DNA of 26,385 bases from contig JBFWIM010000015.1 of assembly GCA_050255995.1 (NCBI GenBank), positions 1 to 26,385 on the forward strand, read 5' to 3'. A program made the translations under genes and the position numbers. This DNA is from Intestinibacillus sp050255995 (GTDB taxonomy: Bacteria > Bacillota > Clostridia > Oscillospirales > Butyricicoccaceae). Under the pieces are notes generated by a model. That model saw only the letters and a list, made by a program, of their open reading frames with translations. It was not told the DNA's origin and did not search any database. Shown in pieces: positions 7,646 to 15,840 of this stretch; positions within the stretch are counted from its first letter, which is position 1; every line of letters starts with the position of its first letter.

Positions 7646-7969
7646 ATGTTTGCTGAACTGGGAAATGATTTGAGAAAAATCCTGTTGGCCGGAATTGGCG
7701 CAGTTGCAGTCACTGCTGAAAAATCAGAAGAAGTGGTCAAAGAACTTGTCAAGCGTGGAGAACTGACCATTGAACAGGGAAAAGCGCTCAACGAGGAGCT
7801 GAAGCACAAGATTAAAGAGACTGTCCAGGAGAAGCGGGCGGAATTCAGCGCCTCTATGGCCTCTGTTAACGTGGAAGCAATGTCCAGGGAAGAGCGCGAG
7901 GATCTGAAGCGCAAACTGGCAGAGTTAGACGCAAAGGAACAGCATGTCACGGACAGAGCCGAAGAATGA
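7646..7969 (+). CDS. Phasin-like coiled-coil protein preceding a UbiB-type kinase
   Basis: 107-aa, highly charged, helical protein. The pattern LGNDLRKILLAGIGAVAVTAEKSEEVVKELVKRGELT followed by a Lys/Glu-rich coiled coil resembles phasin/PhaF-type proteins: a short hydrophobic amphipathic segment at about residues 10-25, then 'ELVKRGE' and a long helix. No signal peptide or transmembrane helix. Start: the ATG at 7646 has AAGGAGG (7631-7637) 8 bases upstream; the longer frame from 7598 begins within the promoter. The last 26 bases overlap the UbiB-type gene, so the pair is probably translationally coupled and functionally linked. Phasins coat polyhydroxyalkanoate granules, but no PHA synthase is visible here; by inference it may instead bind membranes or lipid surfaces. 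Function unproven. Confidence 0.8.
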   Translation: MFAELGNDLRKILLAGIGAVAVTAEKSEEVVKELVKRGELTIEQGKALNEELKHKIKETVQEKRAEFSASMASVNVEAMSREEREDLKRKLAELDAKEQHVTDRAEE

Positions 7970-9542
7970 TGCACAGGAAAGCCGCGGCCGCCTGCGGGAG
8001 ATCCTGGCCATCCTCGCGCGACATGACATCGTCAGGGGGCTTTCCCCTCAGAAGCTGCGTGCAATCATTGAGGACTTGGGCCCTACTTTTGTAAAACTGG
8101 GGCAGATTATGTCAATGCGCCGCGATATGCTGCCGGATGCCTACTGTGAAGAGTTGGCGCGGCTTAGAACAGATGTAAAGCCTTTTGATTTTACAGATGT
8201 AAAAAATGTCGTAGAAGCTGAGTATAAGGCGACGCTTTCTTCAATCTTTTCAGTGTTTGAAGAACAGCCGATTGGTTCTGCTTCTATCGCGCAAGCGCAT
8301 GCGGCGGTGCTTCGGGATGGTCGGCGCGTAGTGGTCAAAATTCAGCGTCCGGGCATCCGGGAAACGATGTCACGGGATATTCAGCTGCTGCATCGCGCGG
8401 CGCGGTTGCTTAATTTAACCGAAGTAGGGGACGTGATCGACCTCAACATGGTGCTCGATGAAATGTGGGCGGTTGCACAGCAGGAAATGGATTTTCTGAT
8501 TGAGGCGCAAAACGCGGAAGAATTTCGCGAGCGCAATCGGGACGTAGCGTTTGTAGACTGCCCGCAGATTGAGCATCGTCACACCACCGCGAAGGTGCTT
8601 GTCATGGAATACATCGACGGCATACAGATTGATGATCTGCCTGCGCTTCTTGAGGAAGAATATGACCTGACGGAAATTGGGCTCAAGCTTGCCGATCACT
8701 ATATCAAGCAGATTGTGGATGACGGGTTTTTTCACGCCGATCCGCATCCCGGCAATATTAAGGTCCGCGAAGGCAAGATTGTTTGGATTGACCTTGGCAT
8801 GATGGGACGTTTGTCGGCGCGTGACCAGGAGCTGTTCCGCGCGGCGGTCAAAGCCGTGGTGCGTGGAGACGTGGACGAACTGAAAAGCATCCTGCTCACC
8901 ATCGGTGTTTATACCGCTAAAATCGACCATGCCCGGCTGTATAATGATATCGATGAATTTTTAATGAAATACGGGAAGTTGGAGATTGGCGGCATGGATC
9001 TGGGGCAGATTTTGGAGGAAATTCTAAGTCTGGCCAAACGGCATCGCATCTCCATGCCGAAAGGGATTTCCATGCTGGGGCGGGGCGTACTTACTTTGGA
9101 GGGCGTTCTTGCGGTTATCAGCCCGGAGGTGAACCTGATCCAGATCATGGCCAACCGTCTTTCCTCTGAAATGCTGCGGGAGTTCGACCTGAAGCATGAA
9201 CTGCGCGTGGGCGCGCAGCGACTTTACGAATCCGGCAGAAAAGCGATAGATATTCCGGCACAGATGTCGGATCTGCTCCGTATGGGTATCCGCGGGCAGG
9301 CAAAGCTGAACCTCGAACTGCTCGGTTCGGAGCAACCGCTGTCTTCTATTGATCGCATGGTCAATAAGATCATTAAATGCATTTTTTCAGCGGCTTTACT
9401 GATCGGTTCCTGTATGCTCTGTACGACCGATATGAAACCGCGAATTCTGGAAATTCCCTTGCTTGGTCTGCTGGGGTTTGCCGCAGCCCTGCTGATTGGT
9501 GCCTGGGTTTTGTGGGACATGCATAAAGACAAGAAACGTTAG
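7944..9542 (+). CDS. AarF/UbiB (ABC1/ADCK) family atypical kinase
   Basis: Atypical protein-kinase-like ATPase of the UbiB/COQ8 family, 532 aa. Hallmarks: KLGQ motif (about residues 51-54), Ala-rich loop GSASIAQAHAA (111-121, replacing the kinase Gly-rich loop), VVVKIQRPG with Lys132, MEYIDG hinge (221-226), FFHADPHPGNI catalytic loop (262-272), and IDLG with metal-binding Asp283. The C-terminus has two hydrophobic helices (about 490-508 and 512-528), anchoring it to the cytoplasmic membrane. In respiring bacteria UbiB supports ubiquinone synthesis; here no quinone gene is nearby, and a role in prenyl-lipid or membrane-lipid handling is an inference. The start ATG at 7944 has AAAGGA upstream and overlaps the phasin-like gene by 26 nt; no other in-frame ATG is close. 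A terminator follows. Confidence 0.93.
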   Translation: MSRTEPKNDAQESRGRLREILAILARHDIVRGLSPQKLRAIIEDLGPTFVKLGQIMSMRRDMLPDAYCEELARLRTDVKPFDFTDVKNVVEAEYKATLSSIFSVFEEQPIGSASIAQAHAAVLRDGRRVVVKIQRPGIRETMSRDIQLLHRAARLLNLTEVGDVIDLNMVLDEMWAVAQQEMDFLIEAQNAEEFRERNRDVAFVDCPQIEHRHTTAKVLVMEYIDGIQIDDLPALLEEEYDLTEIGLKLADHYIKQIVDDGFFHADPHPGNIKVREGKIVWIDLGMMGRLSARDQELFRAAVKAVVRGDVDELKSILLTIGVYTAKIDHARLYNDIDEFLMKYGKLEIGGMDLGQILEEILSLAKRHRISMPKGISMLGRGVLTLEGVLAVISPEVNLIQIMANRLSSEMLREFDLKHELRVGAQRLYESGRKAIDIPAQMSDLLRMGIRGQAKLNLELLGSEQPLSSIDRMVNKIIKCIFSAALLIGSCMLCTTDMKPRILEIPLLGLLGFAAALLIGAWVLWDMHKDKKR

Positions 9543-9548
9543 AAACCG

Positions 9549-9594
9549 AAAAGCGCTCAGGCGGCACGATGGCCAACCTGAGCGCTTTTTATTC
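9549..9594. terminator. Terminator between convergent UbiB-type gene and glpK
   Basis: Perfect 13-bp inverted repeat AAAAGCGCTCAGG (9549-9561) / CCTGAGCGCTTTT (9577-9589) with a 15-nt loop, then TATT. Strong for the plus strand. On the minus strand the stem also ends in TTTT, so it can serve the convergent glycerol kinase gene as well. Confidence 0.9.
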
Positions 9595-9600
9595 ATATTT

Positions 9601-11091
9601 TCAGTGCAGTTCCCAATCCCGGCTGCGGCCTACGGCTCTGTGCCAGCCATTCAGCAGGCGCTTGCGCTCTTCATCAGACATTTGCGGAAAGAAGTCGGTA
9701 TTGGTCTGTCGAAGACGTTTTAATTCTTCCGTGTCCTTCCAGATCCCGATGGCAAGCCCCGCCAGATACGCGGCGCCGAGCGCAGTGGTCTCTTGAATCG
9801 CCGGACGATGGATGACGCATTCCGCGATGTCCGCCTGGAACTGCATGAGGAATGCATCGCGGCTTGCACCGCCGTCCACATTTAACTCATGCAGCGGCAG
9901 ACCGGTATCGTGCTGCATGGCGGTAAGCAGATCATAGCTTTGGTATGCAATGGATTCCTGTGCGGCACGGATGATATGCTCCCGGCGCGTACCGCGCGTC
10001 AGGCCGATCATGCAGCCGCGGGCGTACATATCCCAATACGGTGCGCCCAGACCGGTAAACGCCGGGACAAAGTATACACCGCCGGTGTCCGGCACCTTCC
10101 GCGCATAGTATTCCGCATCCTTGCTCTCGCTGAGAAAGCGCATTTCATCCCGCAGCCACTGGATGACCGCGCCGCCTGCAAATACGCTGCCCTCCAATGC
10201 ATATTGCACCGCGCCGCCGAGACCGACCGCAATGGTAGTAAGCAGACCGTTATGGCTTTCTACGGGGATATCTCCGGTGTTCATCAGCAGGAAGCAGCCG
10301 GTCCCATAGGTGTTCTTTGCATCTCCTTTGTGGAAACACGTCTGCCCGAAGAGAGCAGCCTGCTGATCACCCGCAATGCCGGCGATCGGGATGCGCTCAT
10401 TCTGGATATCTACATATCCGTAGATTTCACTGGAGGACCGCACTTCGGGCAGCATGGCACGTGGAATATTCAGACCCTGCAGCATAGTGTTATCCCAATC
10501 CAGCCTGTGAATATCAAACAGCATGGTGCGCGATGCATTCGTCACGTCGGTGATATGCACCGCACCGCTCGTCAGTTTCCAGGTAAGCCAGGAATCCACA
10601 GTGCCAAACAGAATTTCTCCGCGCGCGGCGCGTTCCCTTGCGTCAGGGACTTGGTCAAGAATCCACTTGATCTTGGTTCCGGAAAAATAGGCGTCCGGCA
10701 CCAGTCCGGTAACCCTGCGGATATGCTTATCCAACCCGGCGGCACGCAGTTCATCGACGATAGGCGCTGTACGGCGGCACTGCCATACGATGGCATTGTA
10801 AACCGGCCGCCCGGTATCCCTGTCCCACACAACCGTGGTTTCCCGCTGGTTTGTAATGCCGATGGCCGCCAGATCCTGTACTCGAATGCCGCTAGATGCG
10901 ATCACCTCCATCATGACCGCATACTGTGAGGAATAGATCTCCATCGGATTTTGTTCCACCCAGCCTTCATGCGGATAGATTTGTGTCAGTTCTTTTTGAG
11001 CCATGCCGACCACATTTTGATATTCGTCAAATAGAATCGCCCTCGAACTTGTGGTGCCCTGATCCAGGGCAAGAAGATATTGCGGCATCAT
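9601..11091 (-). CDS. glpK: Glycerol kinase
   Basis: Phosphorylates glycerol to sn-glycerol-3-phosphate using ATP, in the cytosol. About 496 aa, the usual FGGY-kinase length. Motifs: LALDQGTTSSRAILFD at the N-terminus, GITNQRETTVVWD, FSGTKIKWILD, the catalytic-Asp region GIAGDQQAALFGQ, ATP-site YGTGCFLLMNTG, and the C-terminal FGGY block with LNVDGGASRDAFLMQFQADI. Start: a GTG at 11097, ATGs at 11091 and 11088 are all in frame. GGAG/GGGG upstream gives acceptable spacing only to the ATGs, and alignment to the family N-terminus favours 11091 or 11088. No glpF or glycerol-3-phosphate dehydrogenase gene is adjacent, so it stands alone. Its own promoter lies at 11120-11149. Confidence 0.96.
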   Translation of the reverse strand: MMPQYLLALDQGTTSSRAILFDEYQNVVGMAQKELTQIYPHEGWVEQNPMEIYSSQYAVMMEVIASSGIRVQDLAAIGITNQRETTVVWDRDTGRPVYNAIVWQCRRTAPIVDELRAAGLDKHIRRVTGLVPDAYFSGTKIKWILDQVPDARERAARGEILFGTVDSWLTWKLTSGAVHITDVTNASRTMLFDIHRLDWDNTMLQGLNIPRAMLPEVRSSSEIYGYVDIQNERIPIAGIAGDQQAALFGQTCFHKGDAKNTYGTGCFLLMNTGDIPVESHNGLLTTIAVGLGGAVQYALEGSVFAGGAVIQWLRDEMRFLSESKDAEYYARKVPDTGGVYFVPAFTGLGAPYWDMYARGCMIGLTRGTRREHIIRAAQESIAYQSYDLLTAMQHDTGLPLHELNVDGGASRDAFLMQFQADIAECVIHRPAIQETTALGAAYLAGLAIGIWKDTEELKRLRQTNTDFFPQMSDEERKRLLNGWHRAVGRSRDWELH

Positions 11092-11119
11092 AATCACCCC
11101 GCTCCGTTTTGATACTTTA

Positions 11120-11149
11120 ACTATACCGGGCGGAAAAAGGGGTTGTCAA
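11120..11149 (-). promoter_or_regulatory. glpK promoter
   Basis: On the minus strand: TTGACA (11149-11144), 18-bp spacer, TATAGT (11125-11120). Predicted transcription start near 11113, leaving a leader of only about 20 nt before the ATG. There is therefore no room for a GlpP-type antiterminator leader; any control should act at initiation. Confidence 0.8.
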
Positions 11150-11160
11150 CCATGCAGCAG

Positions 11161-11175
11161 GTTTTTACCGAAAAC
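11161..11175. promoter_or_regulatory. Operator-like inverted repeat midway between divergent promoters
   Basis: GTTTT-TACCG-AAAAC. Its centre (11168) is equidistant from the inner edges of the glpK -35 box (11149) and the aminotransferase -35 box (11188). Placement suggests a regulator site serving both promoters; the binding protein is unknown. Confidence 0.4.
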
Positions 11176-11187
11176 AGGCAAGGAAGA

Positions 11188-11216
11188 TTGCATGCGACCG
11201 GCTTTTGTGCTATGAT
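11188..11216 (+). promoter_or_regulatory. Promoter of the aminotransferase-trpS-tagO operon, extended -10
   Basis: TTGCAT (11188-11193), 17-bp spacer, TATGAT (11211-11216) preceded by TGC (extended -10). Predicted start near 11223, giving a leader of about 50 nt with GAAGGGG before the ATG at 11273. The leader is too short for a T-box. Confidence 0.75.
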
Positions 11217-11272
11217 AACTGGTAGGTATATTTAAACTGACAATTATTCTGAATCGAAGGGGCAATGAAGCC

Positions 11273-12475
11273 ATGCAATATCACTTTTCTGACCGAATCT
11301 CTTCCTTGAAGCCTTCTGCGATCCGTGAGATTCTTAAGGTGACACAGGATCCGACGGTCATTTCTTTTGCAGCCGGCAACCCATCACCCGAGAGCTTTCC
11401 GGCGGACGAAATGGCCGAAATCGCGGCCGATCTGTTCCGGACCCAGGCAGGGGAGGCGCTGCAATATGGCATGACCGAGGGTTATACGCCGCTGCGTCAG
11501 CAAACATCGGCACGCCTGCGGGAAAAGTACCAAATCGGCTCGGAGAACGACGATCTTATTATTACGAGCGGCGGCCAGCAGGCATTAGAGCTGGCGGCCA
11601 AGGTTTTTCTCAACGAGGGGGACACTCTGATTTGCGAAGACCCAAGCTTTATCGGCGCGCTCAATGCGTTTCGCTCCTATCACGCGCGTCTGGTGGGTTG
11701 TCCGACCGACGAACATGGTATGCGGATGGACATTCTTGAGAATCTGCTCAGAACTCAGCCGAATGTGAAACTCATTTATACCATTCCCACTTTTCAAAAT
11801 CCCAGCGGCAGGACACTGCCTATGGAGCGTCGCCGCGAAATGCTTGCACTTGCAGAAAAGTATAATGTTATGATTCTGGAGGATAATCCATATTTTGAGC
11901 TGCGCTATTCCGGGGAACCCGTGCGTGCGATTAAAAGTATGGACGAGCGTGGCCGGGTAATTTATGCCGGCTCCTATTCGAAAGTGCTCGCGCCGGGCAT
12001 CCGTATGGGCTTTGCCTGCGCTCCACGCGAGATCATCGCAAAAATGGTTGTGGCGAAGCAGACGAGCGATGTTCACTCCAACCTGTTCTTCCAAATGGTG
12101 ATTTCGGAGTACTTAAAACGATACGATCTGGATGCGCACATTGAGGGGGTACGGAGGCTGTACCGACACAAGCGTGACGTCATGTTGTCGGCAATTGATC
12201 GGCATTTTGACAAGCGGGTGGCCGCCACGCGGCCGGACGGCGGGCTGTTCCTTTGGGTGCAGCTTCCGGACGGATGCGATGGACTGGAACTGTGCGCACG
12301 TGCGGGTGAACGCAAAGTCGCCGCGGTACCGGGCGTATCTTTTTTAGTGAATCAGTCCATCAAATGCCCGGGCATCCGTCTGAATTTCTCTCTGCCGTCC
12401 GATGAGCAGATTGAAACCGGCATCGCTATTTTGGGTGAAGTGATTCGAGACTATTTAAAGGAAGTAGAAGCATGA
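11273..12475 (+). CDS. PLP-dependent aminotransferase, class I/II (fold type I)
   Basis: Amino-acid aminotransferase of 400 aa in the group that includes 2-aminoadipate/kynurenine aminotransferase II and the catalytic part of MocR regulators. There is no N-terminal helix-turn-helix, so this is an enzyme rather than a regulator. Motifs: SFAAGNPSPESFPADE near the N-terminus, LQYGMTEGYTPLR, TSGGQQALELAAK (cofactor phosphate), PTFQNPSGRTLP (Asn176), ILEDNPYFELRY (Asp204), SYSKVLAPGIRMGF with the Schiff-base Lys237, and the carboxylate-binding Arg in CPGIRLNFS. GAAGGGG lies about 10 bases before the ATG. First gene of its operon; its TGA overlaps the trpS start (ATGA). Substrate preference (aromatic, branched or aminoadipate) cannot be decided. 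Confidence 0.92.
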   Translation: MQYHFSDRISSLKPSAIREILKVTQDPTVISFAAGNPSPESFPADEMAEIAADLFRTQAGEALQYGMTEGYTPLRQQTSARLREKYQIGSENDDLIITSGGQQALELAAKVFLNEGDTLICEDPSFIGALNAFRSYHARLVGCPTDEHGMRMDILENLLRTQPNVKLIYTIPTFQNPSGRTLPMERRREMLALAEKYNVMILEDNPYFELRYSGEPVRAIKSMDERGRVIYAGSYSKVLAPGIRMGFACAPREIIAKMVVAKQTSDVHSNLFFQMVISEYLKRYDLDAHIEGVRRLYRHKRDVMLSAIDRHFDKRVAATRPDGGLFLWVQLPDGCDGLELCARAGERKVAAVPGVSFLVNQSIKCPGIRLNFSLPSDEQIETGIAILGEVIRDYLKEVEA

Positions 12476-13482
12476 GCGAGAACACCGTAGAACAGAAGAA
12501 AACAATTTTTTCCGGCGTACAGCCGAGCGGCAAACTGACACTGGGCAATTATCTTGGCGCGATTCGCAACTTCGGTCCGCTGCAGGAGGAATATAATTGC
12601 ATTTACTGCGTGGTAGATATGCACGCAATTACGGTGCGGCAGGAGCCCGCGACGTTACGCCGTCAAACGCTGGAGGTGTTGGCACAGTATATCGCCTGTG
12701 GGCTTGACCCGGAAAAAAGCACGCTTTTCATCCAGAGCCATGTGCCTGCGCATGCAGAACTGGCCTGGGTGCTGAACTGCTATACCATGTTCGGCGAGCT
12801 GTCCCGCATGACACAGTTCAAAGACAAATCCGCCAAGCATACGGATAACGTCAACGCGGGATTGTTCACCTATCCGGTGCTGATGGCGGCAGATATTCTG
12901 CTGTACCAGACCGATATGGTGCCGGTCGGCGTAGACCAGAAGCAGCATGTTGAACTGGCGCGGAACATTGCCCAACGCTTTAACGGCATCTTTTCCGATA
13001 CGTTCGTGATGCCGGAGCCGTATATCCCGCAGACAGGCGCAAAAATTATGAGCCTGCAGGATCCGGCCCGTAAAATGAGCAAGTCTGATGAAAACCAGAA
13101 CAGCTTTATCCTGCTTATGGATCAGCCGGAGGACATCATGCGTAAGTTTAAGCGCGCGGTCACCGATTCCGATACCAGTGTGCGTTGCGGGGAGGGGAAA
13201 GACGGCGTCAATAACCTGATTACCATCTACGGGCTTGCGACGGGCAAAACACCTGAGCAGGTTGAGCAGGAATTCACGGGGAAGGGATACGGCGATTTCA
13301 AGCCCGCCGTCGGCGAAGCGGTAGTGGAGCTGCTGCGGCCCATCCGCGAAAAAACGGAGGATTTGCTGCGGAACAAGGACTACCTGGAAAGCGTCTATAA
13401 AGAAGGCGCAGCCAAGGCCAATTATCTGGCGCGCAGAACGCTCGACAAGGTGTACCGCAAGGTCGGCTTTGTCAAACGGTAA
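12472..13482 (+). CDS. trpS: Tryptophanyl-tRNA synthetase
   Basis: Charges tRNA(Trp) with tryptophan in an ATP-dependent reaction; class Ic synthetase, 336 aa, standard bacterial length. The HIGH-equivalent is in SGVQPSGKLTLGNYLGAIRN near the N-terminus; YPVLMAADILLYQTDMVPVGVDQKQHVELARNIAQRFN is the tryptophan/adenylate pocket region; the KMSKS loop is ARKMSKSDENQNS. Start ATG overlaps the aminotransferase stop by 4 nt, so it should be translationally coupled and lacks its own leader. In many Firmicutes trpS is behind a tryptophan T-box; none is possible here. Followed after 53 bases by tagO in the same direction without a recognisable terminator. Confidence 0.97.
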   Translation: MSENTVEQKKTIFSGVQPSGKLTLGNYLGAIRNFGPLQEEYNCIYCVVDMHAITVRQEPATLRRQTLEVLAQYIACGLDPEKSTLFIQSHVPAHAELAWVLNCYTMFGELSRMTQFKDKSAKHTDNVNAGLFTYPVLMAADILLYQTDMVPVGVDQKQHVELARNIAQRFNGIFSDTFVMPEPYIPQTGAKIMSLQDPARKMSKSDENQNSFILLMDQPEDIMRKFKRAVTDSDTSVRCGEGKDGVNNLITIYGLATGKTPEQVEQEFTGKGYGDFKPAVGEAVVELLRPIREKTEDLLRNKDYLESVYKEGAAKANYLARRTLDKVYRKVGFVKR

Positions 13483-13535
13483 ATTCTCCGCGCGTCTGTG
13501 AACCGGCGCGTGGATTTGGAGAGGTAGTAGCAGTT

Positions 13536-14675
13536 ATGTCTGAGTATCAGGTAATCGGGACGATTATTGCGGCGTTTGCCGCCGCGGGCGTTCTGGCCTA
13601 TATTTTAACTCCGTTTGTGAAGCGTTTTGCGCACAAGGTGGGCGCTATTGATGTGCCGAAGGATGGCCGGCGCATGCATAAGGTGCCGATACCGCGTATG
13701 GGCGGCCTGGCGATCTTTCTGGCTTTTCTCTGCGCGATGCTGATTTTTGCCGACTTTAACGAGCAGCTTTTGAGCATCCTGCTTGGTGCTGCGATTATCG
13801 TTGTTCTTGGCATTTTTGACGATATTATGGCGCTGGGGGCAAAACTGAAGTTTGCGGTGCAGATCGTTGCGGCGGCCATACCGGTCTGCGCCGGCGGGCT
13901 CAAAATCGAAATGTTCACCAACTTAAACCCGTTTTCGGACGTGCCATACTTTAATCTTGGTATTTTTGCAATTCCGGTGACGATTATCTGGATTGTTGGT
14001 ATCACAAATGCCGTCAACCTGATCGATGGTTTGGATGGTCTCGCGGTTGGCGTGTCGTCCATTGCGTCGCTGACCATGCTGGCGGTCGGTCTGCTGACGA
14101 ATGATCTGGCGGTAGCGGTCACGATGGCATCCCTGACGGGCGCCTGTATTGGCTTTATGCCGTATAACCTGAATCCGGCGAAGATTTTTATGGGCGACAC
14201 GGGCTCCACTTTTTTGGGGTTTGTGCTGGCTACCATGTCTATTCAGGGCATGTTCAAATTTTATGCGGTCATTTCATTTGCGGTACCGTTCCTGATCCTT
14301 GGACTGCCGATTTTTGACACCGCATTTGCCATCACGCGCCGCGTGCTTTCCGGCCGCAGCCCCATGAGCCCGGATCGTGGACATGTTCATCACAGATTAA
14401 TGGATATGGGTTTCAACCAGAAGCAGAGCGTCGCCATTTTATATGCAATAAGCGGTACCCTTGGTCTTGCCGCTGTCGTATTGACGTCGCGCGGCGAAAT
14501 CAAAGCGATGATGCTGGTTCTTGCGGTCATAATTGCGATTGCTGCGGGCGCGCAAATTCTGATGAGCGTGGACAAGCATATGAACGCGCACGGAGAGCGT
14601 CATCACGTGGCGTCCCAGAAAGAAAACGCGCCTCAATCCGAAGGGAAGGATAAAGAAACAAATGAAGAAGATTAA
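13536..14675 (+). CDS. tagO: Undecaprenyl-phosphate GlcNAc-1-phosphate transferase (TagO/WecA)
   Basis: Integral membrane enzyme of the MraY/WecA family that transfers GlcNAc-1-P from UDP-GlcNAc to undecaprenyl phosphate, the first step of wall teichoic acid or related polymer synthesis. 379 aa with about ten hydrophobic helices. Cytoplasmic motifs: VPKDGRRMHKVPIPRMGGLAIF (loop 1), GIFDDIMALGAKLKF (Asp-Asp), NAVNLIDGLDGLAVG, FMGDTGSTFLGF, and the His-rich loop GHVHHRLMDMGF typical of WecA/TagO rather than MraY. The C-terminal 35 residues form a charged tail (HGERHHVASQ...KDKETNEED) of unknown role. GGAGAGG lies 10-11 bases before the ATG. Overlaps mnaA by 14 nt, which supports a wall-polymer role because that enzyme makes UDP-ManNAc. 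Symbol wecA would be equally acceptable. Confidence 0.93.
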   Translation: MSEYQVIGTIIAAFAAAGVLAYILTPFVKRFAHKVGAIDVPKDGRRMHKVPIPRMGGLAIFLAFLCAMLIFADFNEQLLSILLGAAIIVVLGIFDDIMALGAKLKFAVQIVAAAIPVCAGGLKIEMFTNLNPFSDVPYFNLGIFAIPVTIIWIVGITNAVNLIDGLDGLAVGVSSIASLTMLAVGLLTNDLAVAVTMASLTGACIGFMPYNLNPAKIFMGDTGSTFLGFVLATMSIQGMFKFYAVISFAVPFLILGLPIFDTAFAITRRVLSGRSPMSPDRGHVHHRLMDMGFNQKQSVAILYAISGTLGLAAVVLTSRGEIKAMMLVLAVIIAIAAGAQILMSVDKHMNAHGERHHVASQKENAPQSEGKDKETNEED

Positions 14676-15810
14676 AGTTATGACTGTATTCGGTACACGT
14701 CCTGAGGCGATCAAGCTGGCGCCGCTCGTACGCGCACTGGAGCAGGGCGAACATACGGAAAGCGTTGTTTGTGTCACGGCACAGCATCGCCAGATGCTGG
14801 ATCAAGTGCTTGAGATTTTCAACATCCGGCCAGATTATGATCTGGATATCATGGAAGCAAGCCAGACGCTGTCCCGGATCACGGAGAAATCGCTGCATGG
14901 TCTGGACGAGGTGCTGAAGCAGGCGCAGCCCGACATGGTACTTGTCCATGGCGACACATCCACAACGTTTGCGGGTGCACTCGCGGCGTTTTATCATAAG
15001 ATTCCGGTTGGGCACGTGGAGGCCGGGCTCCGTACCTATGACAAATACTCTCCCTTCCCGGAAGAGATGAATCGTCGACTGACCGGTCAGATCGCGTCTC
15101 TGCATTTCGCACCGACTGCACGTAACCGGGAAAATCTGCTGCAGGAGAATATCCGTGATGGTGTGATGGTGTGCGGCAACACGGTGGTTGACGCAATCCA
15201 TATGACGGTGCGTGATGCGTTCACCTTCCGCGACGAGCAGCTGAGAGTGCTGGACTTTGCAAATAACCGCGTGGTTCTGGTCACGGCTCATCGCCGTGAG
15301 AATTACGGTGAACCGATGGAAAACATCTGCCGTGCCATTGCCGAGTTGTCCGAAAGCTATCCGGATGTCCATTTCGTGTATCCGGTGCATCTTAGCCCCT
15401 ATGTACGTGAAACCGCTGAAAAATATCTCGGCGGCAATACGCGCGTCCACCTGATTGCACCTCTGGCTGTTGACGAGATGCATAACCTGATGGCGCGTTG
15501 CTACATGATCATGACAGATTCCGGCGGCTTGCAGGAAGAGGCGCCGTCGCTCGGCAAGCCCGTGCTGGTGCTCCGCAAGGAAACCGAGCGTCCGGAAGCA
15601 ATTGAAGCAGGCACGGTCAAACTGGCCGGCGTACATCAGGAGGAAATTGTCCGGTTGGCGCGCGAGCTTTTGGAGGATACATCTGCATATGGCGCGATGG
15701 CGCACGCCATCAACCCCTATGGCGACGGTAAAACGTCGGAGCGTATCGTTCATGCGATTGAACAGTATTTTGGATTGCGTGAGAATGGTCCCGCACCGTT
15801 TTGCCCGTAA
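14662..15810 (+). CDS. mnaA: UDP-N-acetylglucosamine 2-epimerase (non-hydrolysing)
   Basis: Interconverts UDP-GlcNAc and UDP-ManNAc in the cytosol, supplying ManNAc for the linkage unit or repeats of wall polymers. 382 aa, family length. Motifs: VMTVFGTRPEAIKLAPLVRALE at the N-terminus, VHGDTSTTFAGALAAFYHKIPVGHVEAGLRTYDKYSPFPEEMNRRL (first domain and catalytic acids), VTAHRRENYGEPMENICRAI, YPVHLSPYVRE, TDSGGLQEEAPSLGKPVLVLRKETERPEA (UDP-binding and catalytic Glu). Starts 14 nt before the end of tagO in another frame, with GAAGGG about 14 bases upstream of the ATG. Also known as wecB. Product feeds the same lipid-linked pathway as the neighbouring transferase. Confidence 0.97.
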   Translation: MKKIKVMTVFGTRPEAIKLAPLVRALEQGEHTESVVCVTAQHRQMLDQVLEIFNIRPDYDLDIMEASQTLSRITEKSLHGLDEVLKQAQPDMVLVHGDTSTTFAGALAAFYHKIPVGHVEAGLRTYDKYSPFPEEMNRRLTGQIASLHFAPTARNRENLLQENIRDGVMVCGNTVVDAIHMTVRDAFTFRDEQLRVLDFANNRVVLVTAHRRENYGEPMENICRAIAELSESYPDVHFVYPVHLSPYVRETAEKYLGGNTRVHLIAPLAVDEMHNLMARCYMIMTDSGGLQEEAPSLGKPVLVLRKETERPEAIEAGTVKLAGVHQEEIVRLARELLEDTSAYGAMAHAINPYGDGKTSERIVHAIEQYFGLRENGPAPFCP

Positions 15811-15840
15811 GCGTTATCATCTGAGGCAGGAGGGAGAAAC

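Noticed and set aside
9889..10929. Plus-strand open frame of 346 codons opposite glpK
   Set aside because: Shadow of glycerol kinase; translation is compositionally odd with no family resemblance.
11098..11272. T-box or other riboswitch upstream of the aminotransferase-trpS operon
   Set aside because: The predicted leader is about 50 nt, and no T-box conserved block or antiterminator pair is visible.
14527..15753. Long minus-strand open frame (408 codons) opposite mnaA and the tagO end
   Set aside because: It is a mirror frame of a clearly coding sense strand; its translation has no recognisable domain and is rich in His/Arg/Cys, as expected of antisense frames, and mnaA motifs are unambiguous.
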